Positions 23,388-35,694 of a stretch of DNA of 64,000 nucleotides are shown in pieces. Source of the stretch: Brachionus plicatilis (lineage: Eukaryota; Rotifera; Eurotatoria; Ploima; Brachionidae); NCBI GenBank assembly GCA_010279815.1, contig QEOQ01000180.1, positions 2,220,259 through 2,284,258 of the forward strand, read 5' to 3'. Made by a program: the position numbers and the translations under genes. Positions within the stretch are counted from its first letter, which is position 1, and the number at the start of each line of letters is the position of its first letter. Under the pieces are notes generated by a model. The model was not told where the DNA came from. It did no database searches and was given only the letters and a program-made list of their open reading frames with translations.

Positions 23388-25433
23388 TTCCTACTTATTC
23401 GATATATCAAATAAGCATAAACAAAGATTCAATGAAGCATTCTGTTATAAACACTAAAACTTGGTTTTGATTAATAATTATTTAGATTTAAACGCAATAG
23501 CAAAAAAATCTAAAAATTCAAATTAATGACTATTTGTAATGTTTGAATTTGATTAAAATAAGAAGAAATTTATTCAGTTTTCAATCAAACTTCAATTTTT
23601 TTCTAAAATTTTCTTAATTCAAATCAATGTTTCAATTAAAAATAGAATAAAAATTTGTTAAGTTTCGTACTGAACAAAAAAAATAATCTCAAGAGCTCTA
23701 AGACTGAAATAAAACTTGTTCGAAGGTAGAGTATGAAAAATTTAATAATAAATACATTGTCTGAGAACGAAACTATTTTCAAGCTTATTGAAAAATTTAT
23801 TTTAAGAGTCAAATCAGGTTATGAAGAATTTCATCACGAAAAGTTATCATTATGAAATAGGCAATTATTTTAAGGTTACAGTATCCAAAATAAGTTGTCT
23901 TCACTTCCCCCAGCTGTTAAGTTAGCTTAAATTTTAAAAATAAATAAATGCATTAAATATTAAAGTTAATCTCGAATGATTAATTTCATCAAAGAAGAGG
24001 TGTAAAATTATTTAGCTAACTAATAATCATTAATTTTTAATTGTCTCTTTGTGTTCAATTTTAGCTAAAATCATTTGGAGAGCATAGATGAAAATGTATA
24101 ATTTTTCACTATAACTAACAAAAAAGTCATTCTACTTTGATAAAATATTTTTAAATTCTGTACTTATTGTAATTCAATCAGCTTGAAGTTTATACCAGTC
24201 ATCTTGTTAATTAATCTGAATTTATCAAAAATGATTGTTAATGCTATCCGAATGAAAATAAAATTCTTTTTAATAATCACTATCTAAATCAAATAATAAA
24301 GAAACAAAAATTTTTTAGTTAAGAAAGAACTTTGTATTTTCCTCATAAAAAAATTACTTGATTGTTGAAAATTCTAAAAAATATCTAGAGTACCAAGATC
24401 TCATAATTAAGTAACAAAGCTTCTTAAACAAGAGGAAGTTTTGTACATGAAAATCATATAAATTTCTGATGACAAAGCTTTCAAATTTTCAAAAGGCAAT
24501 TCTATTTCCTAAATAAATTTAACTTTTGAAGCCTTAAATATTGTCGCGTTAAATTAGATCGAATTTTTAAAGATCTGAATCAAATAGAACTTCAACAGAA
24601 AGCATCAGCAATTAATTTTTGACGCAAATGAATTTTACATTTACCTAGCGATAAATCTTTTTGTAAAATTTTTGCTATACTCGTTGTCATCTTTTTCCTG
24701 CAGCAAAACTTGATTGATTAAAATTTTATGCTTAATAAATTATATAGTTATTTTAATCAATAAAGTTGCAGGCGATTAGAAATATTTTTTATAGATTATT
24801 TAAAGCGATCTATACCTGTCAGCCTTGAACAAGGTTTTGTTCACATCTGGAAAATTTCAAACCCTTGGCATAAAATTCTATAAATCAAATAAGCAAATCA
24901 ATATTATTTAATAATTTAAATTTTTAAAATATGAATCTATTTGAAAATATTCATTTGATTTTGTTTTTATTATTTAGCTTTCATTTTACAATTTCCTATA
25001 TGGCTTAATAAAAATATTAATAGTAATAAAAATGAATTGAAAAATAAATATAAAAGTTTGAATTAATGATTTGTTATAAAATATTCACTACGATTAAAAA
25101 TATATTAAGAAAGAAAGGAAGAATACTTTTTCAAGAAATTATTTTTTCAAATATGATTGTCAAAAACATCTCTTTTCAAATAAAATATTGAAAAATAAAT
25201 TATTTTTTTAATTTAAACTGGAAAAAACGAGCGTCAAAAATTGTAATTATACTAATATCTAAAAAACTAAGTTCAAAGTAAAAATCTTTATAATTTTAAG
25301 TCTAAAAATTTATGAAAAACCATCACAAGATTATCTTATGACATTGTCTTACAAAATTTATCTCTTTTTGCGAATGTAAAGCTCACACCAGCAATATAAA
25401 TATTTGATAATTTTTTTAATTTAAATAATTAAA
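23388..25433. other. Intergenic region, divergent promoters of channel and protease
   Basis: About 2 kb of AT-rich sequence between divergent genes. I see no open frame with coding character, no RNA gene and no delimited transposon. Confidence 0.6.
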
Positions 25434-26580
25434 ATGACAAATAGTAAAAATGAAAAAAAGTCTGATGATAAGCAGCATCAGATATTAAATAAGAATCGTA
25501 ATCGAAAATTCAAACAAACAAGATACAAAGCTTGGTCTACATCTAAAATTCTGTCATTTTCTCTTTTACAGTTAACATTTTTATTATTTTTTGGATTTAT
25601 TTTAAAAAATTATTATGGTTCTAAATTAAATACTGACCTAAGATTTGATAGGACTAATAACAAAGTTTTTATAATCAAATATGAGAAAAAAATTGACTCA
25701 AATGACAAAAAAATTAGACAAGATTCATGCGGTAATTCTTATTATGCGAACAATTTGAAGTCACTTAAAATTATAAATGGTTTCGAAGCTACTGCACACA
25801 GTCAACCATGGATTATATCACTAAGATCAATAACTGAGCCAGGTTTTTTGTCTGGTCATATTTGTGGAGGGTCACTAATTACAAACCAACACGTCTTGAC
25901 CGCAGCTCATTGCGTTACTAGTCTTAAAGAAAAATCTACAGCAATACTTGCCGGAATCCATGATTTAAATGAAATAAATAGTGAAAATATCTATTTTGCT
26001 GAAAGCATTCAGATTCATGAAAATTATACAGGTGATAGCGGAAATTATATAGCTGATGATTTGGCTATTATCAAACTATCCACACCTATTATTCGAACAG
26101 ATAAAATACAGACTATTTGTCTGCCAGAAAATGATGAAAATGTTGTTGGCCAAGATTTGATCGCCTCTGGATGGGGTAATATTTACGATGGTTTTGAAAG
26201 CCAAGTTCCTGATAAACTTCAATCAGCATCATTGCGAGTAATAAATGGTGATCCATTATGTGACTCCAATGGTTTATGGGACTCGAATGGTCTGTTATGT
26301 GTTCTTGAACCGGAAGAAATTCCAAATACCAATGTTTGCTTCGGTAATGTCTTTTTCATTTTTAAACAATAAAAGAATTTGATTTTAATTTTATAAAGGT
26401 GATTCTGGTGGGCCTTTGGCTGCGAAGAAAAATGGTAAATGGACACTGCACGGAGTTACTTCTTACGTTTTAGTTAATACAGATATCAACGGAAGATACA
26501 AATGCATTACTGGCAAGCCATCTTACTTTGTCAATGTTTCCAAATATTTAGATTGGATAAATTTAAAAATAAGTTACTGA
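25434..26580 (+). CDS. Type II membrane-anchored S1 serine protease
   Basis: Two exons, 25434-26343 and 26399-26580, give 363 aa. A Lys/Arg-rich N-terminus (1-38) precedes one hydrophobic segment (39-57), the layout of a type II transmembrane protease. The zymogen site is K112|IINGF. Cys99 in the stem could pair with the Cys of TICLPE to keep a two-chain form. The catalytic triad is visible: His159 in TAAHC, Asp209 in DDLAII and Ser306 in GDSGGP. The intron splits the Gly codon just before the active serine. Position 189 (chymotrypsin numbering), which sets S1 specificity, is Asn300 in TNVCFGDSGGP rather than the Asp of trypsins, so substrate preference is open. A short duplicated peptide, DSNGLWDSNGL, lies before the active-site loop. 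No accessory domains (SEA, LDLa, CUB) are seen. The physiological substrate is unknown. Confidence 0.93.
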
Positions 26581-26612
26581 AATTTTATATTTAAAAACTT
26601 TGAATTTCATTT

Positions 26613-26618
26613 AATAAA
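26613..26618 (+). promoter_or_regulatory. Possible poly(A) signal of the serine protease
   Basis: AATAAA lies about 33 bp after the stop codon. Confidence 0.4.
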
Positions 26619-29600
26619 ATACAATAGCTAGTTTTTTTGTTGCTTAAATATTTGTTTTCTGTGTAGAAAAAAAATATAAAGATTAGGCTAGTAGGAACAA
26701 TTCTCAAATCAATTAGTAGATAACCATATCTTTTTGAAACTATATAGTTATTTAGTAGCATTTTTTGATTAACTAACAAATCTTTGTTTTAAATTATTGT
26801 TAAATAAAAAATAAGATAGTTACTTGAATTGGAATAAATGAATTAAACAAGAATCCTTTTTGAAAGCTAAATAAAGAATTTACGTCATTCTTTGTTTAAA
26901 ATTAAACAGTTCTATTTTTAGATAATAAAAATATTAAATAAGAATCATCTTTGAATATCATTTTGAATTAAATAACATGTTAAGATTTTTATTTTAAAAT
27001 GATTAATAAAAATGAGATGATGTGTAAAACAATTTCTAATTATTTTTGTTCAATTGGTTTAAGAAAATTTAAAAATTTAAAGGAACTTACTTTAAATGCA
27101 CTTAGTTGCTCTAAACCAAAAAAATAACTAAAAGTTAATTTTTTATTTAACAAAAATACTTGGATTGAATAATCAAATAAAAAATCAATTATTTTCTTTC
27201 CCAATTTCTGGGGAACTGAGCAAGGACTTAATTGAATACTAAATTGTAAAACCAATATTTATCTTAAAAAGTCTGGTTGAAAAATAATTATTTTAAATAG
27301 TTTTAGGGTTTAATCCGAACGATAAAATATAAAAACAAGGATTAAATGCACTTAAAACTCGTGACTGAATTTAAGATTAATTCAGAAAATATTATTCCTT
27401 AAAAATTGGCAATAAAACATCAAGTTCTTATAAAATTTAATTATTTGAATTTAAAATTGTTGAGGAATCATTTTGCTTTATTTCTTCAAAAAATTCAAAA
27501 AAAGACTTTTAATTAATAATTCTTGCGATTGGATCAGATTTCAAGCATTTATTAGACACCATTTGATATTTGAATTCTCAAATGTCAAAACAAAATATTA
27601 ATAAAAATTTAAATCGATTAAAGCTTAAAATTGCAAAAAAATAAATTCTGGAATTAATTTAATAAAATTTTGAATTCTTCTTATTTAAATGATAGAAAAT
27701 TTTTTTTGCAACATATTAATAAAAAAAATAATTGGAAAATTTAAAATTACTAAAAATTGAATCTTACTGGTAAAAATATTTTAATTATATCTATTTATAA
27801 AGAAACAATATTTTATTTTCGGATATTTTACTTACTTAAATTACTCATTTGCTTTAAAAAAAGCTAGAAATAATTAAAGAATAAATAAAAAGGAAAAAAA
27901 GTAGATAGTATAATTATTAAATAATAATTAAACATAAAATATCATTTAATAAATAATAATGTTTATATTAAATTTAAAATGGAGGAATAAAATGGTCTTA
28001 CCTAGATTGATTATTTTTATTTATTTTACTTATTATTAATTTACTAGAAAAATAAAAAAAATGATTTTGAATTTTATTATTCTCAATGAAAAAAAAAAGC
28101 TAGAAGAAAGAAAAATGGTTTTTTATTTTTAATTTTTATATCAATCATCGAGGCATATAAATATTGAAAAATTTGAAATTAATGCATACAAGTAGCGTAT
28201 TCCGTTAAATTTATAATATATTTTGCTTATATTGAGGTGTCGAATAGTTCATTTATTTCCGATAATGCTCATCTCATTTTTATATCCTCTGATTTTCATA
28301 CAAAACTGTTTGGTGCTTTGAAAAATATTTTTTCTAATAGGAAACCTCAAAAATTAGAAAATTAGTGTTTTTTAGCATTTCTTGATTTAATATCATTTCC
28401 AATTCAGTATCACATTTAAATAATTTTGAAAAAATAAAACATTAAATTATTAGATATTCCTTGAATAAAATAAACTCGCCGGATTTGATAACAATATTAG
28501 TACTCGTACAAGTGCAGCATAATTTTTCTATATTATAGGAATACAAAGAAGACATAGTGACTTTTTAAAAAACTAGTTTAAAAAAAGCATCTAAATCATA
28601 ATGATGCAAATCTTTTTTAAATTAATTGTTGATTTTTTTAAATCAATTTCAGAGAGATTTTTATTCACACTTTTTAAACATTATTAAGTCAATTCTTTCG
28701 TTTGTAATTATTCAACTCTTTTTGCAAAATCAAATTTATATTGACTTTTTTATTGATTTATTTCAAAAAAATTGTTCTCACAAACAAAAAAACCTTTTAA
28801 ATTTGAAAACACTAATATGATAAATTAAAAATTTTAGTTTAATACCGTGCCTTACATTTATAAACATGCATGACTTTATGTTCTTGTAAACATTTGTTTA
28901 AAGTCCATTTTCCTTCTTCCGATATCTTAGCGAAATTCCTTTCCACTGTTGAATTTAGATTAAAAAAATATTTTTGATTTTTTTTCAATACAATAACAAT
29001 ATGATAGTAATATTTTTTGGAGACTGACTTAATGAGCTCTGGTTTTCTTAACTCATAGTTGCATTTCTCGAAAATTAAATCATGTTACCATGTGGACAAG
29101 AGTGACAATACTGCAACTTATTTGAAACATGACTGGATTTTTGGTGAATATTAAAAGAAAAAGTCTAGGGGAAGCCATTAACCTCCACAAATACAAAAGT
29201 TTTAACTAATTCTTAAGCAAAGAATACAAAAATGTATTCGCTTAAGTCAACGATAAAAACATAGAAATTTTTTTAATAGAATTCCGAAAAAAAAAACACA
29301 TCGAATCTAAAATTTTGTAAAGATGAATTTTTTTTCATCGAATACCATTGATCATAGAAAAATCAAAACAAATAATTTTTAAATAAAATAAATCTATTTA
29401 GATATTAAAAAAAATTAATATATTAATTTTAATTAAGTAATCGAACAAGTGTGTATGAATGATATATTAATAAATTATTTGATCATACTTAGATGAAATT
29501 AATACATTTAAATAAGTTAACAAAAATTGATTGATTTATTGAGAGAAACTAATGTTTAAAATTTAGAAAAAAACAATCAATATAAAGACAATTCTTTATT

Positions 29601-31559
29601 TACAGCTTTTTTTTCACCTACTGCGGGAGTCTGCAAAATCTGAGATAATTAATTGCATCTTATTTTTAATACTTTAAAATAGCCTGCAACTTTGCAGAAT
29701 TATAACTCAACTTTTTGTTATTTGATTTGTTCTTAATTGAATTTTCGAATTTTTGTTGTTTTTACTGAGACTTCTCGGTAATTATGATGCCAGTTTATAA
29801 TCGAATACTGCACTCTGACTGCAAATTAGGTATTACTAGAGAAATTAACGAGACAGAAATAATTTCCTAATAGATTCATGCACTTATAATTCTACCTACA
29901 CATGCTTTTTCATTGATCTTTCTCGTCTAAAGTTTCATTTTAACTCAATTCTTTTTCAAATTTTTCACATAGTATTTTCATTTAGGCTAAAAATTAGTTA
30001 AGTATGTAATTTGTTTATTTTTAATATCTAATTGGAATAGAGGTGGTGGTATAGTAATTTCACTTGAGGATATGAGCTAATCAGGCCAAACGTTTGTAAA
30101 GTAAAAAAATGCTTAGAGTTCATAGCTTTTACTTAAATTACTCTGAATGGTTTTTTCCACCGATTTAAGCTATGAAACCTGCCACAGTAATCACACCAGA
30201 TGTTGACGGACCATTATCTTGCCCTATTAAGCACACTCTTCGTCCTTTTCTAGACATAGATACTGATCAGAGATGTATTTAAGAAATATCAATATATTTT
30301 ATTAGAAAAACAAAGTAAACCAACACAAAGAAAAGATTTATATACATATAAATCATATTGTAAGAAGTGAAAATTTAATCAAATAAACTAAATTTGGATT
30401 ATTAATTAATGATTACATAGGCAAACCAGAATATGAATTAGTCATTTATACACACGATAAGCAATGTACCCATTGCTCAAAAAATAGATCACTTATTATT
30501 CACCTTTTACTACTTGATTACTTTTTGCCAGACTAAAGATAAAATTTCCTACCTAAAAACTTAAAAAATGAGTGTATAAAATTCTACTATGCTTCCAGGA
30601 TCTAAAATATAATATAATTTGTGAAGTTATACAAGAAATTAGATTTGTTAAAGAAAAAGTATGCCATCTCTAATAATGAAGTTTAATCCAAAATAAGTAT
30701 TTGAGCTATCAAAATAGTTTCAAAAAATATTTACTGGCGTTAAAAAAGTGTAAGATTATACCCTAAACGGCTTCTTTATCGTTTTTATCTTGAAATTTTT
30801 CTGAAAAAATATTGAGTTGTTGTATTAACAGAATGGTAAATCGATAATATTCACAAATTTAATTTAAAATTAGACCAGTACTTATTTAACTCTTTTTTAA
30901 TTTTGAAAAAATTTAAATTGTTTTTAAAATAATCAAAATTAAAATCTAATTTTTATTCAGATAATAATTCAGATTTTTCCGTAAAATTTATTAGAAAAAT
31001 TTTGGAAAAGAAAAGTTTTTTGAATAAAAAGCTGAACCGAAACAAATCAAATATTTGAATTTTAAGGCAAAATGTGAAATTAAATTTTCAACACATTTTC
31101 TACAAATTAAAATCCTTTTTCAAATAATTGAAATTTTACAAAAATTAAAAAATTAGCGATCAAATTATATTGCGCATTTTAAAATGTTCTGACCAAATTT
31201 GATAAAAATTTTACTTTACTGATTTTAATAAATATTTTACGAATAGAAATATCTTGGTAAAAATAAAATAAAAATTAGTAGTAATTAATAATCTAAAATA
31301 AGATGTCTCATAATCTTCACTGCAAAAAATTAAACTTAAAATATATTTTTTAGGTAAATTTTATTTGAATTCAAATTAAATCAAATTGACTTGTTTTGTT
31401 TAAATTCATTTTTTTTAAAATTTTGATCATTACCGCATAAAGAAATTAAATATTCGATGAGGGATTGTTAAGCGGCTAAATATTTTTTAACATCTTAAAA
31501 TGCTTGATAATAATTCATCTGATTTGATTTTATAAGATTTGTCTAATAAACCAAATAAT

Positions 31560-31650
31560 CCAAGTCTTAAAAGTCAAAGTATGACTTGGATTTTAAATTT
31601 TTTTCATTCAAGTCAAAGTCGAGACACAGACTTGAACCTGTGGCGTATAT
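31560..31650. mobile_element. Diverged partial copy of the 38650-38921 hAT-like family
   Basis: Segments AAAAGTC, CATTCAAGTC and GACTTGAACC occur in the same order and spacing as in the reverse complement of the 38650-38921 element. Ends cannot be set. Confidence 0.4.
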
Positions 31651-32880
31651 TTAATTCTGAAATTTATTTTCTACATTTAATTAATTGCAGATCGTAGTAA
31701 TTTACAGAGTGAATTTTTAGAATTTTTTATTACAGTATTACTACATTACATTCTTCATTAAATATTATATAATTTTCATAAAACTTAACAAAATAATATA
31801 TCGAATATTTCCATCAAGAGTTTTTTTAGGGTAATTAATTTTTTTAAAGAAATAATTTGGAAGTACGATTTAAGTTACAGCATAACACTAAAATAAAATG
31901 CAGTTAACTTATTTCAACCTATTACAATTATTATAAATGTTATATTTTTTAAAAGAAAATTTTTATATTTGAATTGAATTTCCTATTCTTTAATTTCAAA
32001 AAATAACTTAATGTTCTATTAAATAGAAGAATTGGCCATTAAGATAAAAACTAAATATTTTTCGAAAAAAGGAAATAGTCGATACTTAAATGTTATTTTG
32101 AATTCATACAGTAATTCTTATTTACATGGCATAAATAATCATTTTATTGGTTTAATTACAATAATTGTTGAGAAATTATTATTGTTGCAGGCTTATAAAA
32201 GAAAATAAGAAAATTTAAATTAACTATTCACAATAATAGTAACGAATTATCGATCTTAGGCTTTTCGGAAAACGAAAATGGAAAGCGAATTGAAACATCA
32301 GTAAAGATAATGGAGACCATTTATTCTCTAAGAATTATTAAACAATTTTTTTGAAACATTTTTTTATTATATTAAAATATATGAAATTTCGGAGAGACCT
32401 CCAGACTGCTCAAGGATTGCTCCCTTTCTTATCATCCTTCAAGTGCTAGAAAAAAAAATGAAAAATCGATTATTTTTTATTCTAAACTTTAATTTAAACT
32501 AACACATTGGATTCATTTAATTAATCACATTAAACACAAAAAATCGTAGTTTTATTAAATCATTCCAAGACTAATTATAATTTTTTGCTACGGAATGTTA
32601 ATAAAATGTTTAAGGAGTACAATACTTAAATACTACTATAAAAAGGAGAAAAAAATCAATTTTAAAAACAATTGTAGTAGACGATTACAAAAAAATTATT
32701 AAGAATAAACGGAAAAGATCATCCGGGTTAAAATTTCAAAAAAAATATGAATATTGTATTTTTTTTTCAAAAATATTTGTAATCTGATTTTAGGTCTAAT
32801 TAGATAATAAGTAATATATTTTTTTCTAAAACATATTAATAATTAGTGATATATTTAATAAATAAATAATTGGTGAACTA

Positions 32881-33498
32881 CAGTGGGTATTTTATAAACG
32901 ATACGGCCCTAATGGTCGCGACCTAAAACCGTACCAACAGTGGAGCCGTATCGTACCAAGTGTACCGGCTGTACCAAGCCTACCGCACTGAGCGTACAAA
33001 TTTATTTTTCAATATTAATTATCTTTATATTTATTTACTCATATGTTACAAATAAGTCGAAAAATAAAAAAAATCAATACAAATTGTTAAGTTAGTTATT
33101 AATTATGAGTAAAATTATAGTTTCATAATTGCTTGCTTAATTGATTTAAATAAAAAAATTTTATAGCTTATGTTCCAAATGCCAAAAACTTGTTCTGTAA
33201 ATTCACCTTCTGCAGAAGTCTGCAAAATTGTACCCTATTTAAAAGTATAAAAAAAAAGCGGAATTTATTTGCACAGATTTTGCAGATTTCTGCAGAAAGT
33301 GAATTTACAGTACAAGTTTTTGGCATTTTGAACAAAAGTTATAAAATTTTTTTATTTTTTTATTGAAAGTTTTGTATGAAATTTCACGATGCCTTAGAAA
33401 AAGATAAATAAAATTTGCACGCTTGGTACGGTACGGCTAGTATGGTATGGTTTTTGGTCGCGACCATTAGGGCCGTGTCATTTTTAAAATACCCACTG
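32881..33498. mobile_element. Large nested palindromic element with TA duplication
   Basis: The ends are CAGTGGGTATTTTA and its exact inverse, with TA outside each (32879-32880 and 33499-33500). The outer arms run on through TAATGGTCGCGACC, itself palindromic, into clusters of GTACC/GGTAC motifs. A second inner palindrome (about 33150-33215 against 33287-33350) contains CTTCTGCAGAAGTCTGC and its inverse. At 618 bp the element has no open frame. TA duplication fits a Tc1/mariner-type non-autonomous element; the inner palindrome may be a separate nested insertion. Confidence 0.87.
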
Positions 33499-35694
33499 TA
33501 TGTTAATTAAATTAAAGATTAAATTACGAAAAAAAATTAGAGATTACAATCGATGGAAAGAAATTCCCAATCGATCAAATATTTTTAAGTATAAAACTGG
33601 ACCCCAATCTTGGTTACATGATCCATTTAAAACACATCGAAAAAAGAATTGCCATTAAGTTTAGCACTGTCTTCGACAGCAGTTTTCTTATATATCGACT
33701 AGCATAGCTTAGCTTCAAAAAACCTTATGAAGCTTTAAAACAAAATGTTTAGACATATAAAAACTTTTCCATTCAATACAAAGATTGCGTGCATGCATCA
33801 AAGCTTCTCCCTAGCCACCATACAGCATGACGTCGCCAAGATTTGAATATATGCGCGGTAAAAATAAAAAAAAAATGAATGGAATCTATGAAAAATATTT
33901 CTTTAAAATATTATTTTTTAATTCACAATTTTAAAAGCTTTTTTTTCAGATTAGAATTGAAAATTTTTAGATTATTTTACTATTCGATAAAAATATAAAT
34001 ATTTAAACGGTAAAGAAATTTTTCTCAATTTAAATCATATCTTTTTAACTGAAGCAAAAATAAAAATAAATTTTCAATTTCTTTATAATTCAGTCAGTAT
34101 ATTTTGAGTCATTGAATTACGTAAATAAGTCTTAGTTCTTCTTTATGGAGAAAGCGATCTTTGAATTTTTTAAATCAGAAATCAAAATCAATAATCCCAA
34201 TTTTGTCCCATAATTAGAGGAGGGCAATTTGATTCTTCAAAATAGGAGGGCTTCCCCTTCTTCTTTTTTAATGTAGCTAGTCCACTGCCACACACTTGAG
34301 TGATGTCAACACCCACTCAATTTCTAATGACCAAATTCTCTGAATGATAACACTGAGCGGAAACCTTTAAATTTAAAATATATTTTAAGATCAAAACCAG
34401 ACTTATGCGTTTGTGAAAAAGGCAAAGTAAACCTAATAAATTCTTTATTTAAACCTCTTACCAAAACTTCTTCATCTAATATTCGACCTTTTCTAAAATT
34501 AGGTTTAACTAGAGTCCATTCTAAAAGTGTTTTTAAATTTAAATTTATTTTTTTCTTGAAATAAAAGAATTTGATTAAAAAAATTCTTTAGTCATTGACT
34601 TCACTAAAAAATGACTTAAGAATAACTTAAATTTTTGACCTACGCACAAGTCTGATCAAAACTATTCTCAACTAGTGTTTTTTTAAACTAAATTTTAAAA
34701 AAAGCTGAGTTTTTTCAGTTAATTTTGATGCAATTCAGTTTTTAATAGAATTAAAAATATTCAAATTTTTGTTGGAATCCTAAATAGTCTCAAATTTTTG
34801 TATATTCTTTATTAGTTAGCTGTTTTAGAATGTGAAATAATTTATATCGCATTTTTTGACAATATATTAAATAAATTAATACTTGAAATTCAACTTACTT
34901 TAATTTCGTCTACAATTGAAGTAAAAGTTAATTTTGAATCAAATTAATTACTAAGAAACTTGATTTCTTTTGAGTTCTCTGTTTTTATTTCCATAATTAT
35001 TTGGGTTTAAATTAGAATTCTATTCACTTAGCCCTGAGGAACGCATGTAGTTATTTGGTATTCATCAATAAAGCGACAGAATACTTTTACTATCTTAAAT
35101 GTACTACAGTTCCGAAACAATTAAGTCTTACTTGAAAATTGAAATCTTTGAAATTTATAAAAACGCTGCAAGTCTGCAAAGTTATTTGCGTGGTAGCGAA
35201 TAATAACTTATTTGCAGAGTTATTGCTTTATTTGGACAATACAGTTTGTATCAGCAGATCAATTTTGTAGAATGGGTTCTAGGCCTAAACAAAATAAGTT
35301 TTTTTAATTTAAATTTTTTGTTTTTGTTCTCTATTCCAAAATTCACAATGCCATATTTATCTTAATATTCAACACTTATATTTTTGATGCTTAATTTTTT
35401 CTCTTTTTTTAAAATTTTTTAATTTTTTTCAATCTCTGACCGATTAATTTCAAAACATCGGTCCTTAAAGGCAATTTTTTAGATAACTAAAAACAAAAAT
35501 GTTTAAAGAATTTATGGATGGAAAAATAATCTAAATTAAAATTAGAGTTAAAAATTTAATATTTAAAATCAAATTTTTATCTTTTGAATAAATTTATTTT
35601 TTATTAATAGTTCAAAAATTAACAAAACCATTTAAAAATAAACTAATATAAAATATTTTCTCTATTAATCAATTAAAAAAATCATTGACAAAAA

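Larger units (their letters stand above)
26581..35694. other. Large gene-poor interval
   Basis: About 9 kb without a supported gene. The clear feature is the palindromic element at 32881-33498. CTGCAAA-type hairpins occur near 29624-29700 and 35176-35240. A diverged relative of the 38650-38921 element is visible near 31560-31650. A patch near 30030-30260 is less AT-rich but unassigned. Open frames such as 28626-28820 are low-complexity noise. Confidence 0.55.

Noticed and set aside
28626..28820. Small hydrophobic frames at 7155-7394, 14522-14809, 27040-27255, 28626-28820, 47776-47967 and 50135-50326
   Set aside because: They are Phe/Leu/Ile/Lys/Asn strings expected by chance in AT-rich DNA, without splice partners or conserved motifs.
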